Shown here in pieces: positions 1-7,046 of a stretch of 7,551 nt of DNA. Below the pieces are notes generated by a model. The model worked only from the letters and a program-made list of their open reading frames with translations, did no database searches and was not told where the DNA came from. The stretch lies in the NCBI GenBank assembly GCA_021844725.1, contig JAKBSX010000115.1, positions 1-7,551 of the forward strand, in the 5' to 3' direction. Made by a program: the position numbers and the translations under genes. Each line of letters starts with the position of its first letter. Positions within the stretch are counted from its first letter, which is position 1. This DNA is from Actinomycetes bacterium. GTDB taxonomy: Bacteria; Actinomycetota; Acidimicrobiia; Acidimicrobiales; Acidimicrobiaceae.

Positions 1-495
1 GATCTGCGCATGCCCTCTGGACTGGTAGGCGGAGCCAAGTTTTCAGAACCGATTTTTACCCCCTCAACCAAGGCTGCTACCGGACATGATATAAATATTT
101 CATTTGAGGACGCAGTCGACCTGGTTGGACGGGATGTAGCGTTAAAAGCCAGAGAGCTTTCCCTCGCCATTTACTCTGCCGGAGCCCAAAGGGCAGGAGA
201 GGCCGGAGTCATTCTGGCCGACACCAAATTTGAATTCGGATTCATAGACGGGGAACTGGCGGTGTGTGACGAAATCCTTACGCCTGATTCTTCGCGGATT
301 TGGGAAGCCACTGAGCTTGGATCGGGTGGTGAGCCTACTCAATATGACAAGCAGCCACTTCGGGATTGGCTGGAATCGACGGGTTGGGATAAATTACCAC
401 CGCCACCAAGTCTGCCTATGGCGATTCAGGAGTCACTCCGGAACCGCTACATTGCAGTTTACGAACGAATAAGCGGTTGCGAATTTGTAGCGTAA
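1..495 (+). CDS. purC: Phosphoribosylaminoimidazole-succinocarboxamide synthase (SAICAR synthetase), 3' part
   Basis: PurC joins CAIR and aspartate, using ATP, to make SAICAR in the cytoplasmic purine pathway. The reading frame is open from the first base (Asp-Leu-Arg before the first Met), so the gene enters from outside the window. The Met at base 10 is internal and is not the true start. About 164 residues remain, and I estimate that a bit over 100 N-terminal residues are missing. Visible landmarks are SEPIFTPSTKA, a substrate-site stretch typical of the longer PurC form found in yeast and many actinobacteria. Next come ADTKFEFGF, the SAICAR synthetase signature, and LTPDSSRIW and YDKQPLRDWL near the C terminus. 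The protein ends in a normal way (YIAVYERISGCEFVA), so only the 5' end is lost. purS follows 76 bases later. Identification is firm. Confidence 0.95.
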   Translation, partial: DLRMPSGLVGGAKFSEPIFTPSTKAATGHDINISFEDAVDLVGRDVALKARELSLAIYSAGAQRAGEAGVILADTKFEFGFIDGELAVCDEILTPDSSRIWEATELGSGGEPTQYDKQPLRDWLESTGWDKLPPPPSLPMAIQESLRNRYIAVYERISGCEFVA

Positions 496-524
496 AGATA
501 TTGATCAATTTAGCGTGTCAGTCT

Positions 525-548
525 CCTTCCTCGTGGGAGGGTGGGAGG
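525..548 (+). repeat. Hairpin and tandem 8-bp repeat in the purS leader
   Basis: GTGGGAGG occurs twice back to back (533-540 and 541-548). CCTTCC (525-530) can pair with GGGAGG (535-540) across a 4-base TCGT loop, with one G-T pair. The second copy offers an alternative partner for the same pyrimidine tract. Both copies contain GGAGG, an ideal Shine-Dalgarno core, but the nearer copy ends 23 bases before the chosen purS ATG, too far for normal use. The structure is seen. A regulatory role, such as attenuation or masking of ribosome entry, is only a guess. Confidence 0.35.
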
Positions 549-571
549 TCAAAAAGAGAAGATGGGTGCAG

Positions 572-823
572 ATGAGGTTCAACGCTAAGGTTCAGGTGTG
601 GTTAAGGGAAGGCATTGCGGATCCGGAAGGACATACCATTTCGGAGGCAATCTCTGCACTTGGATTTTCAGGTATTTCAGGTGTTCGGATGGGGAAGATA
701 ATTTCGCTCGAGCTGGATGCTGATACTCAGGCCTCGGCTGAGCAGAAGGTCGATCAGATAGCGACTTCACTTTTGTCCAATCCGGTTTTAGAAGATGTAA
801 AAATTGAAATAGTGAAGGCGTAG
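572..823 (+). CDS. purS: Phosphoribosylformylglycinamidine synthase subunit PurS
   Basis: PurS is the small subunit of the three-part FGAM synthetase (PurS, PurQ and PurL). In this complex it is thought to bridge PurQ to PurL and help transfer ammonia. The product is 83 residues, the usual size, beginning MRFNAKVQVWLREG. The family pattern is visible: a first strand ending in a DPEGHTI stretch, the ALGFSGISGVRMGKII segment, and a C-terminal VKIEIV strand. I chose ATG at 572 because it gives the family's normal N terminus and has a purine-rich GAGAAG about 10 bases upstream. A GTG at 515 is in frame but would add 19 residues unlike PurS, and a GTG at 566 would add only two. purQ starts five bases after the stop, so the two are surely cotranscribed. 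Confidence 0.93.
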   Translation: MRFNAKVQVWLREGIADPEGHTISEAISALGFSGISGVRMGKIISLELDADTQASAEQKVDQIATSLLSNPVLEDVKIEIVKA

Positions 824-828
824 TTGGT

Positions 829-1488
829 ATGAAGAGCGTAGGAATCGTCGTCTTCCCCGGTTCTAATTGTGAATTCGATGTGGCAGCGGTATTAGAGTCG
901 AATGGGGTCAAGACCAGCTTTCTGTGGCATGGGCAATCGAGTCTAGATGATGTTTCCGGAGTCGTTCTGCCGGGGGGTTTTGCCCATGGTGACTATCTTC
1001 GCCCCGGGGCAATTGCCAGATTCTCTCCTGTGATGGCAGCTGTAGGTGAATTTGCCAAGAGAGGCGGCCCGATACTCGGGATCTGCAACGGATTTCAAGT
1101 GTTGACTGAAGCTGGTTTGTTGCCGGGTGCACTGCAGAAGAATTCCGGGCTGCGATTTTTGTGCAAAGAGGTGGAAGTAGAAGTTGAAACTAGTGATTCG
1201 GTGGCTACTTCGACTTCAAATGCCGGGGAGATCCTGCGCCTTCCGATCAATCACTTTGAGGGAAATTACACCTGTGACATAAGAACTCTGGCAGATATTG
1301 AAGATAATGACCAGATTGTATTGAGATATCTGGATAACCCAAATGGTTCAATGAACTCAATTGCCGGAGTCTGTTCCGAGAAGAGAAATGTTGTCGGAAT
1401 GATGCCTCATCCTGAGCGGGCATGCGATTCTTTGACCGGTCTTACCGATGGACTTAAAATAATACAGTCATTTATTGCAAATATTTAG
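829..1488 (+). CDS. purQ: Phosphoribosylformylglycinamidine synthase subunit PurQ (glutaminase)
   Basis: PurQ is a class I (triad) glutamine amidotransferase that releases ammonia from glutamine for PurL in FGAM synthesis. The 219-residue length is normal for the stand-alone subunit. An N-terminal VVFPGSNCEFD stretch marks the PurQ family. LPGGFAHGDYLRPG (residues 47-60) holds the oxyanion region. GICNGFQVL contains the nucleophile Cys86. MMPHPER contains the remaining triad residues, His194 and Glu196. The catalytic set is complete. The ATG at 829 follows the purS stop by five bases and has a weak GAAGG about 10 bases upstream, so translational coupling to purS is likely. Unlike clusters where purL follows directly, here purL is 735 bases away beyond an opposing gene. 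Confidence 0.97.
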   Translation: MKSVGIVVFPGSNCEFDVAAVLESNGVKTSFLWHGQSSLDDVSGVVLPGGFAHGDYLRPGAIARFSPVMAAVGEFAKRGGPILGICNGFQVLTEAGLLPGALQKNSGLRFLCKEVEVEVETSDSVATSTSNAGEILRLPINHFEGNYTCDIRTLADIEDNDQIVLRYLDNPNGSMNSIAGVCSEKRNVVGMMPHPERACDSLTGLTDGLKIIQSFIANI

Positions 1489-1534
1489 CGCTATATGTTG
1501 CATGTATCAGATGAATACCACAACACTTTGACTT

Positions 1535-1556
1535 GTAATTTCGAAAGCGAAATTAC
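1535..1556. terminator. Perfect 9-bp hairpin between convergent genes, possible bidirectional terminator
   Basis: GTAATTTCG (1535-1543) pairs perfectly with CGAAATTAC (1548-1556) around an AAAG loop. It sits 47 bases after the purQ stop. Its right arm covers the stop codon (1553-1555) of the opposing gene. The position between two converging genes favours a shared terminator. There is no U-rich run on either side, so it is not a classical intrinsic terminator, and the stem is AT-rich. It could also be a 3'-end RNA-protecting hairpin. Confidence 0.45.
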
Positions 1557-2005
1557 TGCTTAGCGACCCGGGGTTTTCTACCCGGTTTGTTTGGCTGAAT
1601 GATTCCAGCCTTAGCCAGAACTTCGACGCTGACCCCCTGTTCTTTCCAGGCAGGGAAGGATATCCCATTTTTGAGGGAGTACTCTTTAGCTACTTTGATG
1701 AACTCAGTTTCTAATTTTTCCAGGTCGGGGCCATTTTTAATCCGCTCTAATTCTGCGTTGAGTTCAATTCTCTTCTGAGTAAGGTGGAGTTTCTTTAATG
1801 GATTGGTATTTTTCGGCATATCATCAATCGCTTTTAATTGTTTATTGATTGACTCTAATGTTCGTTTTCGCCCTCTTTTTGGCCTTGATATTTCAAGCGC
1901 TTCCAGATATTGTTTCACTATTTTAGTCTGTTCTCTTCCGAGTGGAAGAGACTCTTTTTGGTCTGCAGAAACGGGCTGTGTTTTTCTAGAAGTCGAAGTT
2001 ACCAT
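1553..2005 (-). CDS. Conserved-looking Lys/Arg-rich hypothetical protein with AT-hook-like motifs
   Basis: This encodes a soluble, highly charged protein of 150 residues with no signal peptide or membrane segment. The N-terminal 25 residues look disordered. A helical stretch from about 24 to 40 leads into RPKRGRKRT (41-49), which resembles an AT-hook. Residues 50-110 are dominated by Lys, Glu and Leu and probably form a helical hairpin or coiled coil. Residues 111-134 (NGISFPAW, then GVSVEVLAKAGI) look like a small conserved module. The C terminus carries a second basic motif, KPGRKPR (140-146). From memory, similar small proteins with a 'GISYAAWRE-GV' ending occur in actinobacteria, but I cannot confirm it here. 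Nucleic-acid binding is inferred only from charge and motifs. Its GC (about 30-50% by segment, lowest near the start) is below that of the pur genes. It is transcribed against purQ and divergently from purL. Confidence 0.75.
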   Translation of the reverse strand: MVTSTSRKTQPVSADQKESLPLGREQTKIVKQYLEALEISRPKRGRKRTLESINKQLKAIDDMPKNTNPLKKLHLTQKRIELNAELERIKNGPDLEKLETEFIKVAKEYSLKNGISFPAWKEQGVSVEVLAKAGIIQPNKPGRKPRVAKQ

Positions 2006-2018
2006 AGCATTAAGTATA
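2006..2018 (-). promoter_or_regulatory. -10 box positioned for a leaderless transcript of the minus-strand hypothetical gene
   Basis: On the minus strand TATACT (bases 2018 down to 2013) lies seven bases before the ATG at 2005. Transcription would start at or within a base of the start codon. No Shine-Dalgarno sequence precedes this ATG, which fits leaderless translation as commonly seen in actinobacteria. A -35 element is not clear. The motif is seen; promoter activity is inferred. Confidence 0.4.
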
Positions 2019-2029
2019 AGACTTATTTC

Positions 2030-2221
2030 ATGATTCTCAGAATAATAGTAATAATTTGTCTTATCCTACTCACACTAATTGGATCACTAATTGACAAGTA
2101 TTTGCAGAGAATTGGGATTGATTTGTCGTTAGATTCTTCAAATATTGTAGAACTTATTTTAAAAAGTTGCCTGTTAGCTGCTAAATTACCTCACCCAACT
2201 GTTGCAGCCTCTAGTTTGTAA
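2030..2221 (+). CDS. Possible small membrane peptide just upstream of purL
   Basis: This is an open frame of 63 residues from ATG 2030, with the stop two bases before the purL ATG. Residues 2-21 are strongly hydrophobic ([20 protein letters not shown]) and could be a single membrane helix or uncleaved signal anchor. The rest ([13 protein letters not shown] and onward) is mildly amphipathic. The surrounding DNA is only about 31% GC, where stop codons are common, so 64 open codons are somewhat unexpected. It is not a shadow of the opposing gene, whose start is at 2005. Against it, no ribosome site is visible, no family is recognised, and AT-rich DNA tends to encode hydrophobic residues by chance. 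If real, its stop placement suggests translational coupling with purL; otherwise this is simply the purL promoter and leader region. No convincing purL promoter was found, only a TANNNT-type TAGTTT at 2212-2217. Confidence 0.3.
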   Translation: MILRIIVIICLILLTLIGSLIDKYLQRIGIDLSLDSSNIVELILKSCLLAAKLPHPTVAASSL

Positions 2222-2223
2222 TC

Positions 2224-4437
2224 ATGGAAATGCCGATACACCGTTCACTGGGTCTAACCGACTCTGAACTTGAAATGATTACAGAAGTTTTGGGACGATC
2301 GCCAAATCATTTGGAATTGGCGATGTACTCAGTGATGTGGAGCGAACACTGTTCGTATAAATCTTCGAGAATTCATTTGGGAAGATTGCCATCCAAGGGT
2401 GAAAATGTTTTGGTTGGTCCCGGTGAGAATGCCGGTGTAATTGATATCGGAGATGGTATCGCTGTGGCAATTCGAATGGAGAGCCACAACCACCCCTCAG
2501 CGATTGAACCATACCAGGGTGCGGCAACTGGAGTGGGGGGAATACTGCGGGATATTTTTACTATGGGCGCCCGGCCTATAGCTCTTCTCGATTCTTTGCG
2601 CATGGGTCCAATTGACGATGCCAAGAATCGATGGATATTCACCGGAGTAGTGAGCGGGATATCCGGTTACGGCAATGCCGTCGGAGTCCCTACCGTAGGT
2701 GGGGAGACGGTATTTGATAAGACCTTCAATTCGAATCCTTTAGTCAATGTGGCGGCAATCGGGATCCTTCCGCGGGACCGTCTGGTGCTTGCCAAGGCAT
2801 CGGGAGCATCCAATTTGGCGGTACTGCTTGGCGCCTCCACTGGAAGAGACGGTATCGGTGGTGTCTCGGTGTTGGCTTCGGCAGGCTTCGATGAAAACAG
2901 TTCCACAAAGCGTCCCAGCGTTCAGGTGGGTGACCCCTACGAGGAAAAGCGACTAATAGAGGCATGTTTGGAGTTGCTTGATCTCAAACTGGTGGTTGGG
3001 ATTCAAGATCTCGGTGGAGCGGGAATCACCTGTGCCACATCTGAAACGGCTGCCAATGCCGGAATGGGCATGGACGTATTCATATCTGAGATCCCGGTCC
3101 GTGAGCAGAATATGGAGCCTTTCGAGGTGATGACTTCAGAAAGTCAAGAGCGGATGCTGGCGATTGTCACCCCTGACTCACTGGACCAGGTAGTCAAGGT
3201 GGCTAAAAAGTGGGAAGTGTCAGCTTCTGTGATAGGGATGGTGACTGAGCCTGTTAAGACTGACTCTGGCATTTCAGTGGGCATGTTGCGTGTATTTGAC
3301 CGCCAGGGTGGCCAGCTTTTAGCAGAAGTACCTGCGGGATCATTGGCTGATGAAGCTCCAAAATACGATAGGACGAGGGAGGCTCCGGCAGACCTTGAGT
3401 CGCGCAGGTTTCGAGTCGCTGGGGCTGACCTTGATAGCTCGGATCTTGAAAACGATCTCATGCAGATGCTTTTCGATCCGGCATGGGTCTACACCCAATA
3501 TGATCACCAGCTATTTTTAAATACGGTAGTTAAGCCTGGCATGGATGCGACTCTTCTTAGGGCCGCCGGTCCAGGAGTGGAATTCAGCGGTAAGGCTATA
3601 GCAGTATCTGCGGATGGAAACTCCAGGTGGTGTGCGGTTAATCCCCGGGCGGGAGCAGCCATGGTGGTCGCTGAAAGTGCATTGAACGTTGCGATGACTG
3701 GCGCAAAGCCTGCCTGTTTGGTTGATTGTCTTAACTTTGGTAATCCTGAGCATCCTGAAGTGATGTGGCAGCTGTCCGAGGCTATCGATGGCATTGCGGA
3801 GGCCTGTCTTCAGCTTGAGATACCGGTCGTTGGAGGAAACGTTTCTCTATACAACGAGGTGAACGGGGTGGATATAGATCCGACCCCTGTGGTGACCACT
3901 CTTGGAGTAATTGACCAGCTCCGCCAGCAGCCCAGAGGTATTGGCTTTTCAGAGAATGCCGATCTGGTGCTGATAGGTAAGACTGAGCGAAACCTGGCTG
4001 GCTCGAGATGGGCATACCAACTCAAAGGGGATATAAATGGCGAACTGCCACAGCTTGATTTGAAGCTACACATGGAACTGGTGAATTTGATCACTGAGCT
4101 GAGCCAGCGGGCAGACGACTTTGCCATATCTGCCATGCATGATGTATCTGATGGCGGCATTGGACTGGCTTTGTCGGAAATGGCTCTGGCCGGCACTTTG
4201 GGAGCTGACCTCGACCCTGGCGCTATAGTTGACCATTTCGAGCTGTTCTCGGAGTCTGGCTCCAGGGTGCTTGTAGCCACCAATTCATCAGAGCAGTTGG
4301 TTGAATACATTTCCAGCCGGGGTCTGCCGGCAGCAAAAATTGGTCGTGTAACCGGAACCAGGATTTCCGTGCCGGGCCTGATTGAGGTTGAAGTGGAAAA
4401 GCTCAGAGCTGCTTCCAGGCCTTCATTTCTCAAATAA
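2224..4437 (+). CDS. purL: Phosphoribosylformylglycinamidine synthase subunit PurL (small type)
   Basis: PurL is the ATP-dependent synthetase subunit that converts FGAR to FGAM with ammonia from PurQ. At 737 residues it is the small, multi-subunit type that needs PurS and PurQ, not the fused form of about 1300 residues. The two tandem PurM-like halves are evident. Motifs in order are SEHCSYKSS (40-48), MESHNHPS (85-92) followed by the [12 protein letters not shown] nucleotide loop, and GVPTVGGET (154-162). Then come [16 protein letters not shown] (259-274), YDHQLF (426-431), NFGNPEHPE (504-512), [11 protein letters not shown] (535-545) and HDVSDGG (639-645). All are intact. ATG 2224 is used here; ATG 2230, two codons on, is possible. 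No Shine-Dalgarno site is seen, so the mRNA may be leaderless or coupled to the small upstream frame. The 3' end overlaps the opposing PHP gene by 8 bases. Confidence 0.97.
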   Translation: MEMPIHRSLGLTDSELEMITEVLGRSPNHLELAMYSVMWSEHCSYKSSRIHLGRLPSKGENVLVGPGENAGVIDIGDGIAVAIRMESHNHPSAIEPYQGAATGVGGILRDIFTMGARPIALLDSLRMGPIDDAKNRWIFTGVVSGISGYGNAVGVPTVGGETVFDKTFNSNPLVNVAAIGILPRDRLVLAKASGASNLAVLLGASTGRDGIGGVSVLASAGFDENSSTKRPSVQVGDPYEEKRLIEACLELLDLKLVVGIQDLGGAGITCATSETAANAGMGMDVFISEIPVREQNMEPFEVMTSESQERMLAIVTPDSLDQVVKVAKKWEVSASVIGMVTEPVKTDSGISVGMLRVFDRQGGQLLAEVPAGSLADEAPKYDRTREAPADLESRRFRVAGADLDSSDLENDLMQMLFDPAWVYTQYDHQLFLNTVVKPGMDATLLRAAGPGVEFSGKAIAVSADGNSRWCAVNPRAGAAMVVAESALNVAMTGAKPACLVDCLNFGNPEHPEVMWQLSEAIDGIAEACLQLEIPVVGGNVSLYNEVNGVDIDPTPVVTTLGVIDQLRQQPRGIGFSENADLVLIGKTERNLAGSRWAYQLKGDINGELPQLDLKLHMELVNLITELSQRADDFAISAMHDVSDGGIGLALSEMALAGTLGADLDPGAIVDHFELFSESGSRVLVATNSSEQLVEYISSRGLPAAKIGRVTGTRISVPGLIEVEVEKLRAASRPSFLK

Positions 4438-5266
4438 TTCTGGATTTGAGCTGCTCTACGACCGAATCAGGAACGTTTAGGTCTCCCTCACCAGTGCCAA
4501 TATTGAGGCCAACTTTATAGCTGCCGTGATAGTCGGAGCCGCCTGTTGCCACAAGGCCTACCGACTCAGCGATGCTGGCCATACCTGCCCGCTCTTGCCG
4601 GGTATACCTTGCGTAGTAGCTTTCCACTCCTGCAAGCCCAAAGGCCTTCATTTCCCTTAGGTAGGATTCCAACTTGGTTGGCGTCAATCCCAAGGTGGAA
4701 GGATGTGCGATAACGGGAACTGCACCTGATTCTTTTGTCAATCGGATTGCCTCCGGCGTAGTTATCTGCACTTTTGGGACGTAGAAGGGCTTTCCTTTTG
4801 CCAGGTAGGTGTCAAAGGCTTCCTGAATTGATGGGACAATCCCTTTTCGGACCATGACCGCAGCAAAATGGGGTCTTCCCAGATTTGGACCACCGGCTTC
4901 TTCCATTAATTCTTCCCAGGTGATTGGAATCCCGTTTTGCTGAAGTTTTTCGGCCATCTCCAGGTTTCTTTTGGTCCGTGCCTCCTGCATCCCGGTGAGG
5001 CGGTCTTGCAATGGACCGTCTGTTGGGTTTAGGAAATATGCCAGCAGGTGCAGGGTTCCATTGTCAAAGATGCAGGAAATCTCCACCCCTGGAATGAACC
5101 CGATTCCAATCTTACTGGCTTCATCTGCGGCCTCTTTTATCCCATCAAGCCGGTCATGGTCAGTCAGTGCAACGTAGCTGCAGCCGGCTTGATGGGCCAG
5201 GCGGATAATGTCAGTCGGGCTGTCGGAGCCGTCTGAATATCGTGAGTGAGTATGCAGATCAATCAT
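4430..5266 (-). CDS. PHP-domain phosphoesterase, TrpH/YciV-like (probable 5' nucleotidase or RNase AM-type)
   Basis: This is a cytoplasmic metal-dependent phosphoesterase of the polymerase-and-histidinol-phosphatase (PHP) superfamily. The 278-residue length fits the stand-alone TrpH/YciV group. Characterised members hydrolyse 3',5'-nucleoside bisphosphates or trim RNA 5' ends. The metal-binding set is complete: MIDLHTHS (His5, His7), YSDG (Asp12), LTDHD (Asp36, His37), GVEIS (Glu62), HLLAY (His73), GRPHFA (His133), VIAHPS (His188) and GGSDYHG (Asp245, His247). ATG 5266 gives the standard N terminus and has a weak GGA about 9 bases upstream. Exact substrate cannot be told from sequence. It is divergent from purF and overlaps the end of purL tail to tail. 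A role in nucleotide salvage next to purine synthesis is plausible inference. A 24-base segment of it (5191-5214) reappears inverted at the end of the window. Confidence 0.9.
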   Translation of the reverse strand: MIDLHTHSRYSDGSDSPTDIIRLAHQAGCSYVALTDHDRLDGIKEAADEASKIGIGFIPGVEISCIFDNGTLHLLAYFLNPTDGPLQDRLTGMQEARTKRNLEMAEKLQQNGIPITWEELMEEAGGPNLGRPHFAAVMVRKGIVPSIQEAFDTYLAKGKPFYVPKVQITTPEAIRLTKESGAVPVIAHPSTLGLTPTKLESYLREMKAFGLAGVESYYARYTRQERAGMASIAESVGLVATGGSDYHGSYKVGLNIGTGEGDLNVPDSVVEQLKSRII

Positions 5267-5306
5267 AAATGGTTTCCGTTTTTAGTTCTATTTTTTACGT
5301 TCCAGG

Positions 5307-5334
5307 GTATTATTTGTATGTAAAGTTATGGCAA
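5307..5334 (-). promoter_or_regulatory. Candidate promoter for the PHP gene
   Basis: On the minus strand TTGCCA (5334 to 5329) is followed after 16 bases by TAATAC (5312 to 5307). This would give a leader of about 35 bases before ATG 5266. The -35 match is good and the -10 is poor. It is the best pair I found in the 208-base divergent spacer on this strand, and is a prediction only. Confidence 0.25.
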
Positions 5335-5422
5335 TCTGATAAAGTTCCATTGAAGCTGGCTAATCACGCTTGGGCGTCCGATCATCTTAGTCTGTTGAGT
5401 TGCGTTGGTATGGTGTGTTTGG

Positions 5423-5450
5423 TTGGTAGCCGGGATTTTATTGTTCTACT
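5423..5450 (+). promoter_or_regulatory. Candidate promoter for purF-purM
   Basis: TTGGTA (5423-5428) and TCTACT (5445-5450) are separated by 16 bases and would start transcription near 5457, leaving a leader of about 18 bases. Each box matches consensus at four of six positions. A promoter is needed somewhere here because the upstream gene runs the other way. I saw no purine riboswitch or PurR-like palindrome in the spacer. Confidence 0.25.
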
Positions 5451-5474
5451 AAGACTGGGAAGACGAGCGAATTT

Positions 5475-7046
5475 ATGTCCTTGAGCAAGGACCCTTTATT
5501 GGCTTTCGAGGGCGAATCTGGGCATGTAGTCCCCAGCAGTTCGGTCCAACCCAAGACCATATTTAAAATTATTCCAGCCGCGAATTCGCATCTAGTACCC
5601 TCAGAGCAGCTGCAGCCTTCAGAGCCTGCGGATGCGCCGGAGGAGGCCTGTGGAGTATTTGGAATAAAGCTTAAGGGTGGGTCGGTCTCGCACCTAACCT
5701 TTGACGGACTGTATGCATTGCAGCATAGGGGACAGGAATCTGCCGGCATTGCAGTATCTGACGGTGATGGAATTACAGTCGTAAAGAATATGGGACTTGT
5801 CAGCAATGTTTTTGATGAAAGAACCTTGCTGGCTTTGCCGGGAGAGATGGCGATTGGTCACACCCGGTATTCCACTACCGGTGCTTCCACTTGGAGAAAC
5901 GCCCAGCCGGTATTCAGGGCTATCGGCGAAGCTGGATTTGCGCTTGGTCATAATGGAAACCTGACCAATACCGCGGAATTGGTGGAGGAGGCAGGACTTC
6001 TTCCTGGAATAGCGATTTCAGATACAGACGTGCTGGCGGAGCTTTTGTCTCAGCATTATTCAGCTGAAATTGGACCCAATACTTTAAAAGATGCTTTGAT
6101 GATCGTGCTCCCAAAATTAAGGGGAGCATTTTCTTTAGTATTGATGGACGTCACCAATCTGGTGGCGGTCAGAGACCCCAACGGTTTTAGGCCATTATGT
6201 CTGGGGAAGCTGGATTCAGGGTGGGTGTTTGCCTCTGAGAGCCCAGCTCTCGATGTCATAGGTGCAAAGTTTGTTCGTGAACTGGAGCCGGGAGAGATGG
6301 TGGTGGTCTCCGGGAACAGTGATCCAGAGAGCTACTTCCCGTTTCCTGCTGATCGCATCGATCCTAAATTATGTATCTTTGAGTTTGTCTATTTTGCCAG
6401 GCCGGACTCCCGATTATTGGGTCGGGAGGTACATGGGACGAGGCGCCGAATGGGCCAATATCTGGCAATGACTGCGCCAGTTGAAGCCGATATGGTTATG
6501 GGCGTACCCGATTCAGGAGTGCCTGCCGCAGAAGGATACGCACTTCAAGCCCAGATTCCCTATGGGCAGGGTTTAGTGAAGAATCGCTACATTGGCAGGA
6601 CTTTCATCACTCCAGACCAGACACAGCGTGCAAATGGAGTTAGGCGTAAATTGAATACGCTTACAGAGAATATTGTTGGTAAACGGTTAGTGGTTGTGGA
6701 CGATTCGATAGTGAGGGGAACAACTACTAAAGCAATGGTCAAGCTTTTGCGGGAAGGTGGAGCTAAAGAGATCCACCTCCGGGTTTCATCACCTCCATAT
6801 CGATGGTCATGCTTCTATGGGATCGACACTCCTTCAAGGCCTGATCTGCTTGCATCATACAGAAGTATTGAAGAGATTAGAGAATATTTAGGCGTGGATT
6901 CTATCGCTTATTTGGATCTGGAAGATTTGAGACGGGCGATCGATGCAGACTATGGATTTTGCGATGCCTGCTTGACCGGAAATTATCCGGTTCCGGTTCA
7001 AGTCGAGATAGCGTCATCTCAAAAACTGGGGAATACGGTTAGTTGA
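5475..7046 (+). CDS. purF: Amidophosphoribosyltransferase with propeptide and Fe-S cysteines
   Basis: PurF catalyses the first committed step of purine synthesis, making phosphoribosylamine from PRPP and glutamine. The N-terminal class II glutaminase domain starts at Cys59 in EEACGVFGI, followed by LQHRGQESAG (82-91), GHTRYSTTG (128-136) and GHNGNL (158-163). The phosphoribosyltransferase domain has the PRPP loop VVVDDSIVRGTT (406-417). Cys300, Cys446, Cys496 and Cys499 (the last two in CDAC) match the four [4Fe-4S] ligands of the Bacillus-type enzyme. The catalytic Cys must be N-terminal, so the preceding 58 residues are a propeptide to be removed. This is long for the family. ATG 5475 is the first possible start after an in-frame stop at 5427-5429. 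TTG 5481 is an alternative, and no Met occurs between it and Cys59. End-product inhibition by purine nucleotides is known for the family. purM overlaps its stop. Confidence 0.97.
   Translation: MSLSKDPLLAFEGESGHVVPSSSVQPKTIFKIIPAANSHLVPSEQLQPSEPADAPEEACGVFGIKLKGGSVSHLTFDGLYALQHRGQESAGIAVSDGDGITVVKNMGLVSNVFDERTLLALPGEMAIGHTRYSTTGASTWRNAQPVFRAIGEAGFALGHNGNLTNTAELVEEAGLLPGIAISDTDVLAELLSQHYSAEIGPNTLKDALMIVLPKLRGAFSLVLMDVTNLVAVRDPNGFRPLCLGKLDSGWVFASESPALDVIGAKFVRELEPGEMVVVSGNSDPESYFPFPADRIDPKLCIFEFVYFARPDSRLLGREVHGTRRRMGQYLAMTAPVEADMVMGVPDSGVPAAEGYALQAQIPYGQGLVKNRYIGRTFITPDQTQRANGVRRKLNTLTENIVGKRLVVVDDSIVRGTTTKAMVKLLREGGAKEIHLRVSSPPYRWSCFYGIDTPSRPDLLASYRSIEEIREYLGVDSIAYLDLEDLRRAIDADYGFCDACLTGNYPVPVQVEIASSQKLGNTVS

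Noticed and set aside
515..571. GTG at 515 as a longer start for purS
   Set aside because: It adds 19 residues (starting MSVSFLVGGWEV) not expected in PurS, and the sequence overlaps the hairpin/repeat. ATG 572 gives the standard 83-residue protein.
2091..2096. Perfect TTGACA as a purL -35 box
   Set aside because: No acceptable -10 hexamer is found 15-19 bases downstream (sequence there is GGGATT-like), so it is probably chance in AT-rich DNA.
2006..2223. Purine riboswitch or PurR operator upstream of purL
   Set aside because: I looked for a three-way-junction purine aptamer core and for PurR-type palindromes here and in 5267-5474 and saw neither.
3810..4433. 207-codon open frame on the minus strand inside purL
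   Set aside because: It is Ser/Thr/Arg-rich, as expected for an antisense shadow of a codon-biased gene, and purL covers the whole stretch with intact conserved motifs.
5269..5484. Open frame of 71 codons filling the spacer between the PHP gene and purF on the + strand
   Set aside because: It overlaps the purF start by 10 bases in another frame, has no ribosome site or recognisable domain, and covers the only space available for the divergent promoters.
5438..5806. 122-codon minus-strand open frame across the purF 5' end
   Set aside because: It is antisense to the PurF propeptide and glutaminase domain, has no family resemblance, and has Cys/Pro/Ser-rich shadow composition.
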